Below, piece by piece: positions 8,175-17,139 of a DNA stretch of 64,000 nucleotides. The stretch comes from Rhizobiaceae bacterium (GTDB lineage Bacteria; Pseudomonadota; Alphaproteobacteria; Rhizobiales; Rhizobiaceae), in assembly GCA_028281105.1 (NCBI GenBank), contig JANQKQ010000009.1, positions 51,571 through 115,570 on the forward strand. The letters are read 5' to 3'. Numbering within the stretch: position 1 is the first letter of the stretch; every line of letters begins with the position of its first letter. Position numbers and translations under genes: made by a program. The notes beneath the pieces were generated by a model, which saw nothing but the letters and a program-made list of their open reading frames with translations, searched no databases and was not told the origin of the DNA.

Positions 8175-8879
8175 GTGTTCGGGTTCTCAAAAAACGCGCT
8201 GTGGGCGTTCGGCGTCCATATCCTGACCGCGTCCGGCGCATTTTTCGCATTTCTGTCCCTGGTTGCCGCCGCCGAGTTCCGTTTCCCCGAAATGTTCATG
8301 TGGATGGGCGTGGCGCTGCTGGTCGACGGCGTCGACGGGCCGCTGGCGCGCAAGCTGGAGGTCAAGCGCTGGTGGCCGCACTGGTCGGGCGACCTTCTCG
8401 ACGCGGTGATCGACTACTTCACCTATGTCATGCTGCCGGCATTCGCGCTCTATCAGAGCGGCCTACTGGGCAAATACGCTTCGTTCGCCGCCGCCGCCGT
8501 CATCGTGATCACTTCGGCGATCTACTACGCCGACACCCGCATGAAGAGCGAGGACAGCGGCTTCATCGGCTTTCCGGTCTGCTGGAACATGGTGGTGTTC
8601 ACCTTGTTCATCATCTCGCCGGGGCCGATCTACTCGCTGGCCGTGGTGGTCACATGCGCGGTGCTGACCTTCGTGCCGGTGATCTTCGTCCATCCCACCC
8701 GTGTGAAGGTCTGGCGCCTTCCCACGCTGGCCATTTTTCTCGCCTGGTCCATCGCCGGCATCATCGCGATCTGGTACGACCTCGACAGCCCGCTGTGGAT
8801 TGACGCGGTGGTATTGTTTTCGTCGATCTACCTGTTCTGCGTCGGCTTCGTGCTGCAACTGCTGGGCAAGCTGAAATAG
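8175..8879 (+). CDS. pcs: Phosphatidylcholine synthase
   Basis: An integral membrane CDP-alcohol phosphotransferase that condenses CDP-diacylglycerol with choline to give phosphatidylcholine in one step. The N-terminal HILTASGAFFAFLSLVAA and the modified catalytic motif LLVDGVDGPLARKLEVK...GDLLDAVIDY (DGxxAR, then DxxxD) are diagnostic of bacterial Pcs. About eight membrane spans follow. I place the start at GTG 8175, after GGACGGGG and 14 residues before the conserved block (234 aa). An upstream TTG at 8109 is open but lacks a ribosome site. Pcs supports a host-associated or Hyphomicrobiales-type alphaproteobacterium. Confidence 0.9.
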   Translation: MFGFSKNALWAFGVHILTASGAFFAFLSLVAAAEFRFPEMFMWMGVALLVDGVDGPLARKLEVKRWWPHWSGDLLDAVIDYFTYVMLPAFALYQSGLLGKYASFAAAAVIVITSAIYYADTRMKSEDSGFIGFPVCWNMVVFTLFIISPGPIYSLAVVVTCAVLTFVPVIFVHPTRVKVWRLPTLAIFLAWSIAGIIAIWYDLDSPLWIDAVVLFSSIYLFCVGFVLQLLGKLK

Positions 8880-8897
8880 GCGGCCACCGGATGTCCC

Positions 8898-9623
8898 ATG
8901 ATTGAACTGTTGCAGGATCCGCACGCCTGGATCGCGCTTGGCACGCTGACCATCATGGAAATCGTGCTCGGCATCGACAACATCGTTTTCATTTCGGTGA
9001 TCGTCGGCCGGCTTCCACCAGAGCAGGCCGCCCGCGCACGCCGCGTGGGTATCTTTCTGGCGCTGGCCTTCCGCGTCCTGGCCCTGCTGGCGCTCGCCTG
9101 GCTGATCGGGCTCACCAGGCCGGTATTCGAACTGTTCGGCCAGCCGTTCTCCTGGCGCGACATAATCCTGCTCGTGGGCGGATTGTTCCTGCTTTACAAG
9201 GGCACGGTCGAGATTCACGCCGAATATGAAGGCGAAGACGAGCAGGAAGCCGGCTCAGCCGGCCATGCCGTCAGTTTCACACGAGTCGTGATGCAGATCA
9301 TCGTGATCGATCTGGTGTTCTCCGTCGATTCCATCGTCACGGCCATCGGCATGGTTGATCACGTGGAGATCATGATCGCCGCCGTATCGATCGCCATGGT
9401 AGTGATGTATTTAGCATCCGGTCCCATTGCGGAGTTCATCCGCCGCTACCCGACCACCAAGATGCTTGCGCTGTCGTTCCTGCTGCTGATCGGCGCTTCG
9501 CTGGTGGCCGACGGCATCGGCTATCACATCCCGCGCGGCTACATCTATTTCGCCATGGCCTTTTCCGGCGCGGTCGAAGCGATCAACATACTGGTGCGCC
9601 AACGCCGCCGCTCCGGTCGGTAG
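8898..9623 (+). CDS. TerC family integral membrane protein
   Basis: 241 residues with seven predicted membrane spans. The signatures are TIMEIVLGIDNIVFISVIVGRLP (N-terminal, with conserved E and D) and IIVIDLVFSVDSIVTAIGMVDH (second half), the two metal-site-like repeats of TerC proteins. TerC relatives export manganese or help metallate exported proteins; the name comes from tellurite resistance. An acidic cytosolic loop (EYEGEDEQEAG) separates the halves. It follows pcs by 18 bases and may be cotranscribed with it. Confidence 0.87.
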   Translation: MIELLQDPHAWIALGTLTIMEIVLGIDNIVFISVIVGRLPPEQAARARRVGIFLALAFRVLALLALAWLIGLTRPVFELFGQPFSWRDIILLVGGLFLLYKGTVEIHAEYEGEDEQEAGSAGHAVSFTRVVMQIIVIDLVFSVDSIVTAIGMVDHVEIMIAAVSIAMVVMYLASGPIAEFIRRYPTTKMLALSFLLLIGASLVADGIGYHIPRGYIYFAMAFSGAVEAINILVRQRRRSGR

Positions 9624-9726
9624 TCGACGGCGATAGACGTCCTCTATCGTCCTGATTGATCCAAAAAATTGCGGACGCGATCGAATCCCACTGGATTTTT
9701 CGCAAAAATATCGATCAAATCGCCCC

Positions 9727-11322
9727 ATGGCGAGGAAGGGGACCCAAAAACGGCGGGACGCGAGCGGCACTCCCATGTTGGAGGTGCGCGACATCACCAA
9801 GGTCTTTGGTGAGCTGGTCGCCAACGATCACGTCAACGTCGAGGTCGGCAAGGGGGAGATTCACGCGCTGCTCGGGGAGAACGGCGCGGGCAAGTCCACC
9901 CTGGTGAAAATGCTGTATGGATCGCTCCAGCCCAACGGCGGCTCGATCCTGTGGCACGGCAACGCGACTACGATTACCAGCCCCTCGGCCGCTCGCTCGC
10001 TGGGCATCGGCATGGTGTTTCAGCACTTCTCGCTGTTTGAGTCCCTGTCGGTGGCCGAGAACATCGTCCTGTCGCTGGGCGCCGACAAGGTGCTGGCCGA
10101 CATCGCCGAACAGACCCGCGAGGTCTCCCACAATTACGGCCTGCCGCTCAATCCCGAGACGATCATCGGCGACATGTCGGTGGGCGAGCGCCAGCGCGTC
10201 GAGATCGTACGCTGCCTGCTGCAGAACCCGGAACTGATCATTCTCGACGAGCCAACCTCGGTGCTGACGCCGCAGGAGGCCGACAATCTGTTCGTCACCT
10301 TGAAGCGCCTGAAAGACGAGGGCCGCTCGATCCTGTACATCTCCCACCGCCTCGAAGAGGTCAAACAGATGTGCGACTGGGCCACCATCCTGCGCCACGG
10401 CAAGGTGGTCGGCGAATGCGATCCGGCCAAGGAAACGGCAGGCTCGCTGGCCTCCATGATGGTGGGCGGCGACATTGCGCAGATCAAGCGCAAGAAGACC
10501 AAGGCAGGCGACGGCAAGCCGCTGCTGGAGCTCAAGGACGTCTCCCTGCCCGCCGCCTCGCCGTTCGCGGTGGCGCTCAAGAACATCGACCTTGCCGTCA
10601 ACGCAGGCGAGGTGCTCGGCATCGCCGGCGTCGCCGGCAACGGCCAGAGCGAGTTCTTCGACATGGTTTCCGGCGAGGTGACGGTCGCGTCCGACGCCGC
10701 GGTCACCATCTGCGGCACCCAGGCCGGCGCCAAGGGCATCAACCGCCGGCGCAAGCTGGGCGCGGCCTTCGTGCCCGAAGAGCGGCTCGGCCATTCCGCC
10801 GTGCCGGACCTTTCGTTGACCGAGAACCTGATCCTGTCGCGCCACGGCTCGGACGCGGCCATGTTCACCAGCATGGGGCCGATCGGCTTCATCCAGCGCG
10901 ACAAGGTGCACGAAGTCGCCGCCAAGATCATCGAAGAGATGGACGTGCGCAAATCGGGCGAAGACCCGGACGCCTCCGCCCTTTCAGGGGGCAACTTGCA
11001 AAAGTTCATCATGGGCCGCGAACTGGACCGCTCGCCTGCCGTGATGGTCGTCAACCAGCCGACCTGGGGCGTGGACGCGGGCGCCGCCGCGCGCATTCGC
11101 CAGACCTTGATCGACCTGGCCAGATCGGGTTCCGCCGTCGTGGTGATCTCCCAGGACCTCGACGAGATCATGGAGATATCCGACCGCATCGCGGTGATGA
11201 GCGACGGGCGCATGTCGCTGCCGCACAACGCCGATGATATGTCTCGTGAGCAGATCGGTCTGCTGATGGCGGGCATGGAGGGTGGCTCGGAGCAAGAAGG
11301 GGAGAGCGCGCATGTTCATTGA
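9727..11322 (+). CDS. BMP-type (nucleoside-like) ABC importer, double ATPase subunit
   Basis: 531 residues with two ABC domains. The first has a full Walker A (LLGENGAGKST), signature (MSVGERQRVEI) and Walker B (LIILDEPTSVL). The second has the degenerate P-loop GIAGVAGNGQSE and signature ALSGGNLQKF, as is usual in the sugar/nucleoside class. It energises the two permeases downstream, with which it overlaps by 11 bases. With the BMP-family binding protein this forms a complete importer, probably for purine nucleosides or a related compound. No ribosome site is seen before 9727. Confidence 0.9.
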   Translation: MARKGTQKRRDASGTPMLEVRDITKVFGELVANDHVNVEVGKGEIHALLGENGAGKSTLVKMLYGSLQPNGGSILWHGNATTITSPSAARSLGIGMVFQHFSLFESLSVAENIVLSLGADKVLADIAEQTREVSHNYGLPLNPETIIGDMSVGERQRVEIVRCLLQNPELIILDEPTSVLTPQEADNLFVTLKRLKDEGRSILYISHRLEEVKQMCDWATILRHGKVVGECDPAKETAGSLASMMVGGDIAQIKRKKTKAGDGKPLLELKDVSLPAASPFAVALKNIDLAVNAGEVLGIAGVAGNGQSEFFDMVSGEVTVASDAAVTICGTQAGAKGINRRRKLGAAFVPEERLGHSAVPDLSLTENLILSRHGSDAAMFTSMGPIGFIQRDKVHEVAAKIIEEMDVRKSGEDPDASALSGGNLQKFIMGRELDRSPAVMVVNQPTWGVDAGAAARIRQTLIDLARSGSAVVVISQDLDEIMEISDRIAVMSDGRMSLPHNADDMSREQIGLLMAGMEGGSEQEGESAHVH

Positions 11323-12400
11323 ACTTGAGCGCAGGCCCGCTCACTCCACCCTGTATTCGGCGTTGTCGCCGTTCATCGCACTGATACTGACGCTGGTCGC
11401 CGGCGCGATTTTGTTCGCGGTCATGGGGATCAACCCGGCCAAGGGGCTCTACTCCTTCTTCATCGAGCCGCTCACCGAAGTCTGGTCGCTGCACGAACTG
11501 GCGATCAAGGCCGCGCCGCTGATCCTGATCGCCACCGGCCTGTCGATCTGTTTCCTGTCGAGCAACTGGAACATCGGCGCCGAAGGCCAGTTCATCCTCG
11601 GCGCCATCTTCGGTTCCATCCTGCCGGTATTGTTCCATGAGCAGGTGGGCATCTGGGTGCTGCCGGCGATGATGATCATGGGCATGATCGGCGGCGCGTT
11701 GTGGGCGCTGATCCCTGCCCTGCTGAAAACCCGCTTCGGCGCCAACGAGATCCTGACCAGCCTGATGCTGGTCTATGTGGCCGAACTGTTCCTGGATTGG
11801 CTGGTGCGCGGCGCCTGGCGCAACCCGGAAGGCTTCAACTTCCCCGAGACGCGCTCGTTCTCGCCCGGCCAGATCCTGCCCGAGGTGCTGGACTCCGGGC
11901 GCGCGCACTACGGCGCGGTGCTCGCCATCGTCGCGGTGCTGATCGCCTGGTTCATGATGGCCAAGACCATCCGAGGTTTCGAGGTCAAGGTGATCGGCCA
12001 GGCGCCCAAGGCCGGCCAATTCGCCGGCTTCGACGCCAAACGCGTGACCATCGTCGCCTTCATGATCTCCGGCGCGCTCGCCGGGCTTGCCGGCATCGCC
12101 GAGGTTTCCGGCGCGATCCAGCAGCTGCGCCCGACGATCTCCCCGGGCTATGGGTTCACCGCCATTATCGTCGCCTTTCTCGGCCGGCTTAATCCGGTGG
12201 GCGTATTCGCCGCCGGTCTGGTGCTGGCCCTGTCGTTTCTCGGCAGCGAGGCGGCGCAGATTTCGCTGGGCGTCTCCGACAAGCTGGGCCGCGTGTTCCA
12301 GGGCATGCTGCTGTTCTTCGTGCTCGCCTGCGACACGCTGATCCATTATCGCATCCGAATCACCGGCTGGGCCGGGCGCGCCAGAACCGGAGAGACGTGA
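11312..12400 (+). CDS. BMP-type ABC importer permease 1
   Basis: 362 residues from ATG 11312, which has AAGGGGAGAG just upstream and lies inside the end of the ATPase gene. There are about ten spans. LSICFLSSNWNIGAEGQFILG and LIPALLKTRFGANEILTSLML are typical of the branched-chain/BMP permease family. It pairs with the next permease to form the membrane channel. Its stop overlaps the following start (TGATG), so the operon is tightly coupled. Confidence 0.9.
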   Translation: MFIELERRPAHSTLYSALSPFIALILTLVAGAILFAVMGINPAKGLYSFFIEPLTEVWSLHELAIKAAPLILIATGLSICFLSSNWNIGAEGQFILGAIFGSILPVLFHEQVGIWVLPAMMIMGMIGGALWALIPALLKTRFGANEILTSLMLVYVAELFLDWLVRGAWRNPEGFNFPETRSFSPGQILPEVLDSGRAHYGAVLAIVAVLIAWFMMAKTIRGFEVKVIGQAPKAGQFAGFDAKRVTIVAFMISGALAGLAGIAEVSGAIQQLRPTISPGYGFTAIIVAFLGRLNPVGVFAAGLVLALSFLGSEAAQISLGVSDKLGRVFQGMLLFFVLACDTLIHYRIRITGWAGRARTGET

Positions 12401-13320
12401 TGGGCGTCGCCGAAGCCGTACTGCTGACCATCATCACCGCGTCCACGCCGCTGCTGATCGCCGCGCTGGGCGAATTGGTGACCGAGCGCTCCGGCGTGCT
12501 CAATCTGGGCGTCGAGGGCATGATGATCATGGGCGCGGTGGCCGGCTTCGCCTTCGCCCAGATTTCCGGCTCGGCCTATGTGGGAGCGCTGGGCGGCATG
12601 CTCGCCGGCGCCGTCTTTTCGCTGCTGTTCGCGTTCCTGACCCTGTCGCTGGTCGCCAACCAGGTGGCCACCGGCCTGGCGCTCACCATCTTAGGTCTAG
12701 GCCTGTCCGGCCTGCTTGGCGAGGCCTATATCGGCCAGCCGGGCATCAAGATGGAGCCGATCGTCATCCCGCTATTGTCGCAGATCCCGTTCATCGGCAA
12801 GTTGCTGTTCGCCCAGGACCTGATCTTCTATATCTCCATCGCGTTGCTCATCGCCGTGAACTGGTTCCTGTTCAGGACTCGCGCCGGGCTGACCCTGCGC
12901 TCGGTCGGCGACAACCATTCTTCCGCACATGCGTTGGGCATCAACGTGATCGCCGTGCGCTATATGGCGGTGATCTTCGGCGGCGCGTGCTCGGGGCTCG
13001 CCGGCGCGCATCTGTCGCTGGTCCAGGTGCCCCAGTGGGTCGAGAACATGAGCGCCGGGCGCGGCTGGATCGCCCTTGCGCTGGTGGTGTTTGCATCGTG
13101 GCGGCCGATGCGGGTGCTGTTCGGCGCCTATCTGTTCGGCGCCGTCGGCATCGCGCAACTGCACATTCAGGCGCTCGGTTTTTCCGTACCCTCGCAGTTC
13201 CTCTCGTCGCTGCCTTATATTGCGACGATCATCGTCTTGGTCATAATATCGGGCAATCGCAGGTTGACGCTGATCAACACGCCCGCTTCGCTAGGGAAAG
13301 GTTTTGTGCCGGATCGCTAA
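12400..13320 (+). CDS. BMP-type ABC importer permease 2
   Basis: 306 residues beginning at the ATG that overlaps the previous stop, with GGAGAG upstream. There are about eight to nine spans. The signature ALGELVTERSGVLNLGVEGMMIMGA near the N-terminus is shared by the second permease of BMP-type importers, and SVGDNHSSAHALGINVIAVRY is the cytoplasmic coupling loop. It forms the translocation heterodimer with permease 1. Confidence 0.9.
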   Translation: MGVAEAVLLTIITASTPLLIAALGELVTERSGVLNLGVEGMMIMGAVAGFAFAQISGSAYVGALGGMLAGAVFSLLFAFLTLSLVANQVATGLALTILGLGLSGLLGEAYIGQPGIKMEPIVIPLLSQIPFIGKLLFAQDLIFYISIALLIAVNWFLFRTRAGLTLRSVGDNHSSAHALGINVIAVRYMAVIFGGACSGLAGAHLSLVQVPQWVENMSAGRGWIALALVVFASWRPMRVLFGAYLFGAVGIAQLHIQALGFSVPSQFLSSLPYIATIIVLVIISGNRRLTLINTPASLGKGFVPDR

Positions 13321-13379
13321 GCTTTAGCGCGGGCGCGCACAAATGATCCGTTTCGAGCAGACAACAGGGAGAATAAGAC

Positions 13380-14465
13380 ATGAAGAAGACCCTCGCATTG
13401 GTGGCCGGCATGGCCGCCGGCCTGGTGGCGGCCGCAGGCGCGCCGGCGCTTGCCGACAGCCACGCCAAGACCAAGGCCTGCTTCGTCTATGTGGGGCCGA
13501 TCGGTGACTTCGGCTGGAGCTACCAGCATCACCAGGGCCTGCTCGCGGTTGAAGCCGAATTCGGCGACAAGGTTGAGACCGCTTATCTGGAAAGCGTACC
13601 AGAGGGCGCCGACGCCGAGCGCGCGGTCGAGCGGTTCGCCCGCTCGGGATGCAATATCGTCTTCACCACCTCGTTCGGCTACATGGACGCAACCAACAAG
13701 GTCGCCGCCAAGTTCCCCGACGTGATGTTTGAGCACGCCACCGGCTACAAGCGCGAATCCGACAATGTGTCGACCTATTCGTCCAAGTTTTTCGAAGGCC
13801 GCTACATCCAAGGGCAAATCGCGGCGAAACTGTCGAAGACCGGGGTCGCCGGCTACATCGCCTCGTTCCCGATTCCCGAGGTGGTGCGCGGCATCAACTC
13901 GTTCATCCTGGGCGCCCAGTCGATCAATCCCGACTTCAAGCTGAAGGTGGTTTGGGTCAACACCTGGTTCGACCCGGGCAAGGAGTCCGACGCGGCCAAG
14001 ACGCTGATCGACCAGGGCGTCGACATCGTCACCCAGCACACCGATTCCACCGCGCCTATGCAGGTCGCCGCCGAGCGCGGCATCATGGCGTTCGGCCAGG
14101 CTTCCGACATGTACAGGTTCGGCGAAAAGACTCAGCTCACCGCCATCATCGACGACTGGGCGCCCTACTACATCGAGCGCGTCAACGCGGTGATGGACGG
14201 CACCTGGGAGAGCCAGGACGTGTGGCACGGCATGGATCACGGCAGCGTGGCGATGGCGCCCTACACCAATATGCCCGACGACGTCAAAGCGCTGGCTGAG
14301 GAAACCGAAGCCAAGATCAAGTCCGGCGAGTTCACTCCGTTCACCGGCCCGATCACGAAGCAGGACGGCTCACAGTGGTTGGCCGACGGCGAAACCGCCG
14401 ACATCGGCACGCTGCTGGGCATGAACTTCTACGTTCAGGGCGTCGACGACACTCTGCCCAACTGA
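13380..14465 (+). CDS. BMP family ABC transporter substrate-binding protein
   Basis: 361 residues with a Sec signal peptide (KK start, hydrophobic core, cleavage after ALA near residue 25). The mature protein carries FVYVGPIGDFGWSYQHHQG and the later PFTGPITKQDGSQW, standard for basic-membrane-protein-like periplasmic binding proteins, which often bind nucleosides. A GGGAG site lies upstream and the terminator at 14495 follows. It is the last gene of the importer operon. Confidence 0.92.
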   Translation: MKKTLALVAGMAAGLVAAAGAPALADSHAKTKACFVYVGPIGDFGWSYQHHQGLLAVEAEFGDKVETAYLESVPEGADAERAVERFARSGCNIVFTTSFGYMDATNKVAAKFPDVMFEHATGYKRESDNVSTYSSKFFEGRYIQGQIAAKLSKTGVAGYIASFPIPEVVRGINSFILGAQSINPDFKLKVVWVNTWFDPGKESDAAKTLIDQGVDIVTQHTDSTAPMQVAAERGIMAFGQASDMYRFGEKTQLTAIIDDWAPYYIERVNAVMDGTWESQDVWHGMDHGSVAMAPYTNMPDDVKALAEETEAKIKSGEFTPFTGPITKQDGSQWLADGETADIGTLLGMNFYVQGVDDTLPN

Positions 14466-14494
14466 TCGCCCGTCTTCTGCGCCACGACAAACAG

Positions 14495-14519
14495 CGGGGC
14501 CGGCATTCAGCCGGCCCCG
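14495..14519 (+). terminator. Intrinsic terminator of the BMP importer operon
   Basis: A perfect 10-bp GC-rich stem CGGGGCCGGC with a 5-base loop and GCCGGCCCCG, starting 29 bases after the stop codon and followed by TTCTGCTT. It closes the operon just before tRNA-Ser. Confidence 0.8.
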
Positions 14520-14597
14520 TTCTGCTTGTAGCCCGGCAAGCGCGCCGAGCTTGAAAACAGGCGGCGAATGCCGCATCTACCATCGCGAACGGCCGCC

Positions 14598-14687
14598 GGA
14601 GGGATGGCTGAGTGGTCGAAAGCACCGGTCTTGAAAACCGGCGTGCGGGCAACCGTACCGTGGGTTCGAATCCCACTCCCTCCGCCA
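14598..14687 (+). tRNA. tRNA-Ser (anticodon TGA), CCA encoded
   Basis: A complete class II tRNA. The acceptor arm is GGAGGGA/TCCCTCC, the D-arm includes TGGCTGAGTGGTCGAAAGC, the anticodon stem CCGGT/ACCGG surrounds CTTGAAA (anticodon TGA), a long variable arm follows, and the T-arm is GTGGGTTCGAATCCCAC. G is the discriminator and CCA is genomic. It reads serine UCA codons. Its last 15 bases are repeated at 33992-34006, marking it as a probable integration site. Confidence 0.97.
14673..14687 (+). repeat. attL-like direct repeat (tRNA-Ser 3' end)
   Basis: CCACTCCCTCCGCCA, the 3' end of tRNA-Ser, matches 33992-34006 base for base. Such partial tRNA duplications are left by tyrosine-recombinase integration. 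A weaker copy, TCCCACTTTCTGCGCCA (14 of 17 to the tRNA end), lies 70 bp downstream at 14741-14757. Confidence 0.6.
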
Positions 14688-14817
14688 TGCTGCATTATCT
14701 ATTTGAAATTATTGAGCAATTTTCTGTATCTTGTTTTCTATCCCACTTTCTGCGCCATCAAACCGACATGGCGGCGCGTGGTCGAGCTGCTTACCCGCTC
14801 GATCGGCATCCATTCCA

Positions 14818-15516
14818 TCAAAACAGCGACCACAAAACATCGAGATCGGTAAAATCGGAGGCCGAGCCCTCGGCGACGATCCGACCGGCCTTTAGGACAA
14901 ACGTGTGATCGGCGAATTCGACGAGGCGGCGGACGTTCTGATCGACGATCACAATGCCCACGCCAAACTGATCGCGAATATCCGAGATCGTGCCGAAGAT
15001 CTGGTCGACGAGAACCGGTGCCAATCCGGTGGACGGTTCGTCCAGCATCATCAGTTGCGGGTTTCGCAGGAGCGCCATGCCCAGTGCCAACATCTGCTGC
15101 TGCCCGCCCGAGAGCTGACCTGCAAGCTGGCGCTGTCGTTCGTCCAGTATTGGAAAAAGCGCGTAGATGGCATCGAGATCAGCAGCCTTGCGGTCTCTGC
15201 GCGCGCCGGTGCCCTGGGCGATAAGCAGATTGTCACCGACGGAAAGATCGCGGAAGACGTGATGGCCCTGTGGCACGAACGCGGCGCCGCATCTTGCGAT
15301 GTGCGCGGTTGGCTGGCCCAGCACGCTGTCGCCAAACAGGCGGATAGAACCGCCACTGGGCCGCACCAGGCCAAAGATGGAGCGCAGCAGCGTGGTCTTT
15401 CCTGCACCGTTATGGCCGACCAGTGCCGTTATGTTTCTCGACTCGGCTCGCATGGAGACCTCTGTCAAGATTCGCTTCGATCCGAAGTCCACGGTGAGGT
15501 TGCTCACTTCAAGCAT
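14818..15516 (-). CDS. Branched-chain-type ABC importer 1, ATPase LivF-like
   Basis: 232 residues. Walker A is LVGHNGAGKTTLL, signature LSGGQQQMLALGMALL and Walker B LMMLDEPSTGLAP, the LivF-like class. It is the last gene of the first importer operon and overlaps the LivG-like start by 8 bases. These HAAT-family importers take up amino acids but also aromatic and other carboxylates; the catabolic surroundings favour an organic acid. Confidence 0.9.
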   Translation of the reverse strand: MLEVSNLTVDFGSKRILTEVSMRAESRNITALVGHNGAGKTTLLRSIFGLVRPSGGSIRLFGDSVLGQPTAHIARCGAAFVPQGHHVFRDLSVGDNLLIAQGTGARRDRKAADLDAIYALFPILDERQRQLAGQLSGGQQQMLALGMALLRNPQLMMLDEPSTGLAPVLVDQIFGTISDIRDQFGVGIVIVDQNVRRLVEFADHTFVLKAGRIVAEGSASDFTDLDVLWSLF

Positions 15517-16270
15517 TGACGCCCTCGACCATACCGAAATAGAGCGCCCCTAGTTCCGGATCGGATATCAGCTCCTGCGGGGTACCGGTGCGCACCACCC
15601 GCCCCTCGGCAAGAAACACCGCCTCATCACAGCAACTGCGTATGACGTCGAGATTGTGCTCCACGAGCACGATCGTGTGACCCCTGCCGCCGAGCTGGCG
15701 GATGGTGTCGAGCACCGGTCCGTGCGACGTCGGGTCGAGGCCCGCCGCCGGTTCGTCAAGCAGCAGCGTCGAAGCGCCCAGACCCAGGAGGCAGGCGAAC
15801 ATGAGAAGCTTTTGCTCCGCGTAGCTGAGATCCGACGCCAGCTCGCTGGCGCGGTGATCGAGTTTCACGAACTCCAGGTTCTTTCTGGCCCGTTCGAGAA
15901 GTTCATCGCGACCTCGTCCGGTGCGCAACAATCCCACCGACAAGCTGTCGGAGACTTCCGGCAATCCCAACATCGCGTTTTGCTCGACGGTCAGTTCGCC
16001 GAAAACCCGCACCTGTTGGAACGTCCGACCGATGCCGCGCCTTGCCACATGATGCGGCGCCAGGCCGGTGATGTCCTCGCCATGAAACAGAACCCGGCCG
16101 CCGGTGGGCGGATACATCCCCGTAATCAGGTTGAACAGCGTCGTCTTACCCGCGCCGTTGGGACCCACCAGCCCGGTGATGCGGCTGCCGCCGAAGGTGA
16201 TCGAGACGTCGCTCACTGCCGCCAGACCGCCGAAGCTCTTACTCACATTGACCAGTTCAAGCTCAGGCAC
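15509..16270 (-). CDS. Branched-chain-type ABC importer 1, ATPase LivG-like
   Basis: 253 residues from a GTG with GGGAG upstream. Walker A is LVGPNGAGKTTLFNLITGMY, signature DLSYAEQKLLMFACLLG and Walker B TLLLDEPAAGLDP. It is LivG-like and is the partner ATPase of the downstream LivF-like subunit. The signature starts LSYAEQ rather than LSxGxQ, a variation seen in some LivG proteins. Confidence 0.9.
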   Translation of the reverse strand: MPELELVNVSKSFGGLAAVSDVSITFGGSRITGLVGPNGAGKTTLFNLITGMYPPTGGRVLFHGEDITGLAPHHVARRGIGRTFQQVRVFGELTVEQNAMLGLPEVSDSLSVGLLRTGRGRDELLERARKNLEFVKLDHRASELASDLSYAEQKLLMFACLLGLGASTLLLDEPAAGLDPTSHGPVLDTIRQLGGRGHTIVLVEHNLDVIRSCCDEAVFLAEGRVVRTGTPQELISDPELGALYFGMVEGVNA

Positions 16271-16271
16271 C

Positions 16272-17138
16272 CTACGATCTCCCGCCGATCAGACCGCGCG
16301 GGCGCAGGAAACACACCATGATCAGTATGAGTCCGTAGATGATCTGTCGGATCGGCCCCATGCTCATGGTCGGCAGGGGCAGGAAACGAAGGACTTCAGG
16401 CAGAAGGATCAAGATGGCCGCGCCGAGTATCGCGCCCCAGGTCGTTCCCATGCCCCCGACAAGCACCATGGCCAGGACGAAGATGGAAGCGTGCACATCG
16501 AAGCTTTCAGGACTGACGAAGGTGATGTAGTGGGCGTACATGCTGCCCGAAAGGCCCGCGATTGCACCGGAAAGCACGAATATCTTGATTTTCAGGCGCA
16601 ACACGTCCTTGCCCAGCGCCTGCGGCACCAGTTCGTCCTCGCGCACGGCCTGGAGCAGAAGTCCGAACGAACTCGCCAGCAGCCTTCGCAACACCGCTAC
16701 AATCACAACAGCAATTGCCAGATAAAGCGCCAGATATTCGGCCGGGCTGTCGATGCTCCACCCGAACAAGGAAGGTCGCGGAATGCCCCGCAGCCCAGCC
16801 GGGCCGCCGGTCACGCCGTCGAGATTGAGAAACAACCCGTGAAAGACGACCTGCACGCCGAACGAGGCGAGCACGAGATAGTCACCACTAACCCTGAGCG
16901 ATGGGATGGACGCAAGGGAAGCGACGGCGGCTCCAACGGCGATACCGGCCACCGCTCCACCCCAAAAACCCAGGCCCGTCTCAAGCGAGACAATTGCCGA
17001 GGCATAGGCGCCCGACCCGAACATCGCCGCCTGGGCGATGGTGAACAGGCCGGTATACCCGACAAGCAGGTCCAGGCTGATCGCCATCAGGGCGAATATC
17101 GTAATCGTGACCAGGATGCCCAGAATATAGACTTCCAT
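16272..17138 (-). CDS. Branched-chain-type ABC importer 1, permease LivM-like
   Basis: 288 residues with about eight to nine spans. ALMAISLDLLVGYTGLFTIAQAAMFGSGAYA at the N-terminus and AIAGLSGSMYAHYITFVSPESFD with MVLVGGMGTTWGAILGAA near the C-terminus are LivM hallmarks. It lies one base from both neighbours and forms the channel with the LivH-like subunit. Confidence 0.9.
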   Translation of the reverse strand: MEVYILGILVTITIFALMAISLDLLVGYTGLFTIAQAAMFGSGAYASAIVSLETGLGFWGGAVAGIAVGAAVASLASIPSLRVSGDYLVLASFGVQVVFHGLFLNLDGVTGGPAGLRGIPRPSLFGWSIDSPAEYLALYLAIAVVIVAVLRRLLASSFGLLLQAVREDELVPQALGKDVLRLKIKIFVLSGAIAGLSGSMYAHYITFVSPESFDVHASIFVLAMVLVGGMGTTWGAILGAAILILLPEVLRFLPLPTMSMGPIRQIIYGLILIMVCFLRPRGLIGGRS

Positions 17139-17139
17139 G

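Noticed and set aside
9715..12346. Long minus-strand frames rich in Asp/Gln/His
   Set aside because: They are antisense to the importer ATPase and permease genes; composition is typical of GC-rich shadows.
14353..14695. Minus-strand open frames with AEGVGFEPT-like peptides over tRNA-Ser
   Set aside because: They are read through the antisense of the tRNA, a well-known annotation artefact; the tRNA folds perfectly.
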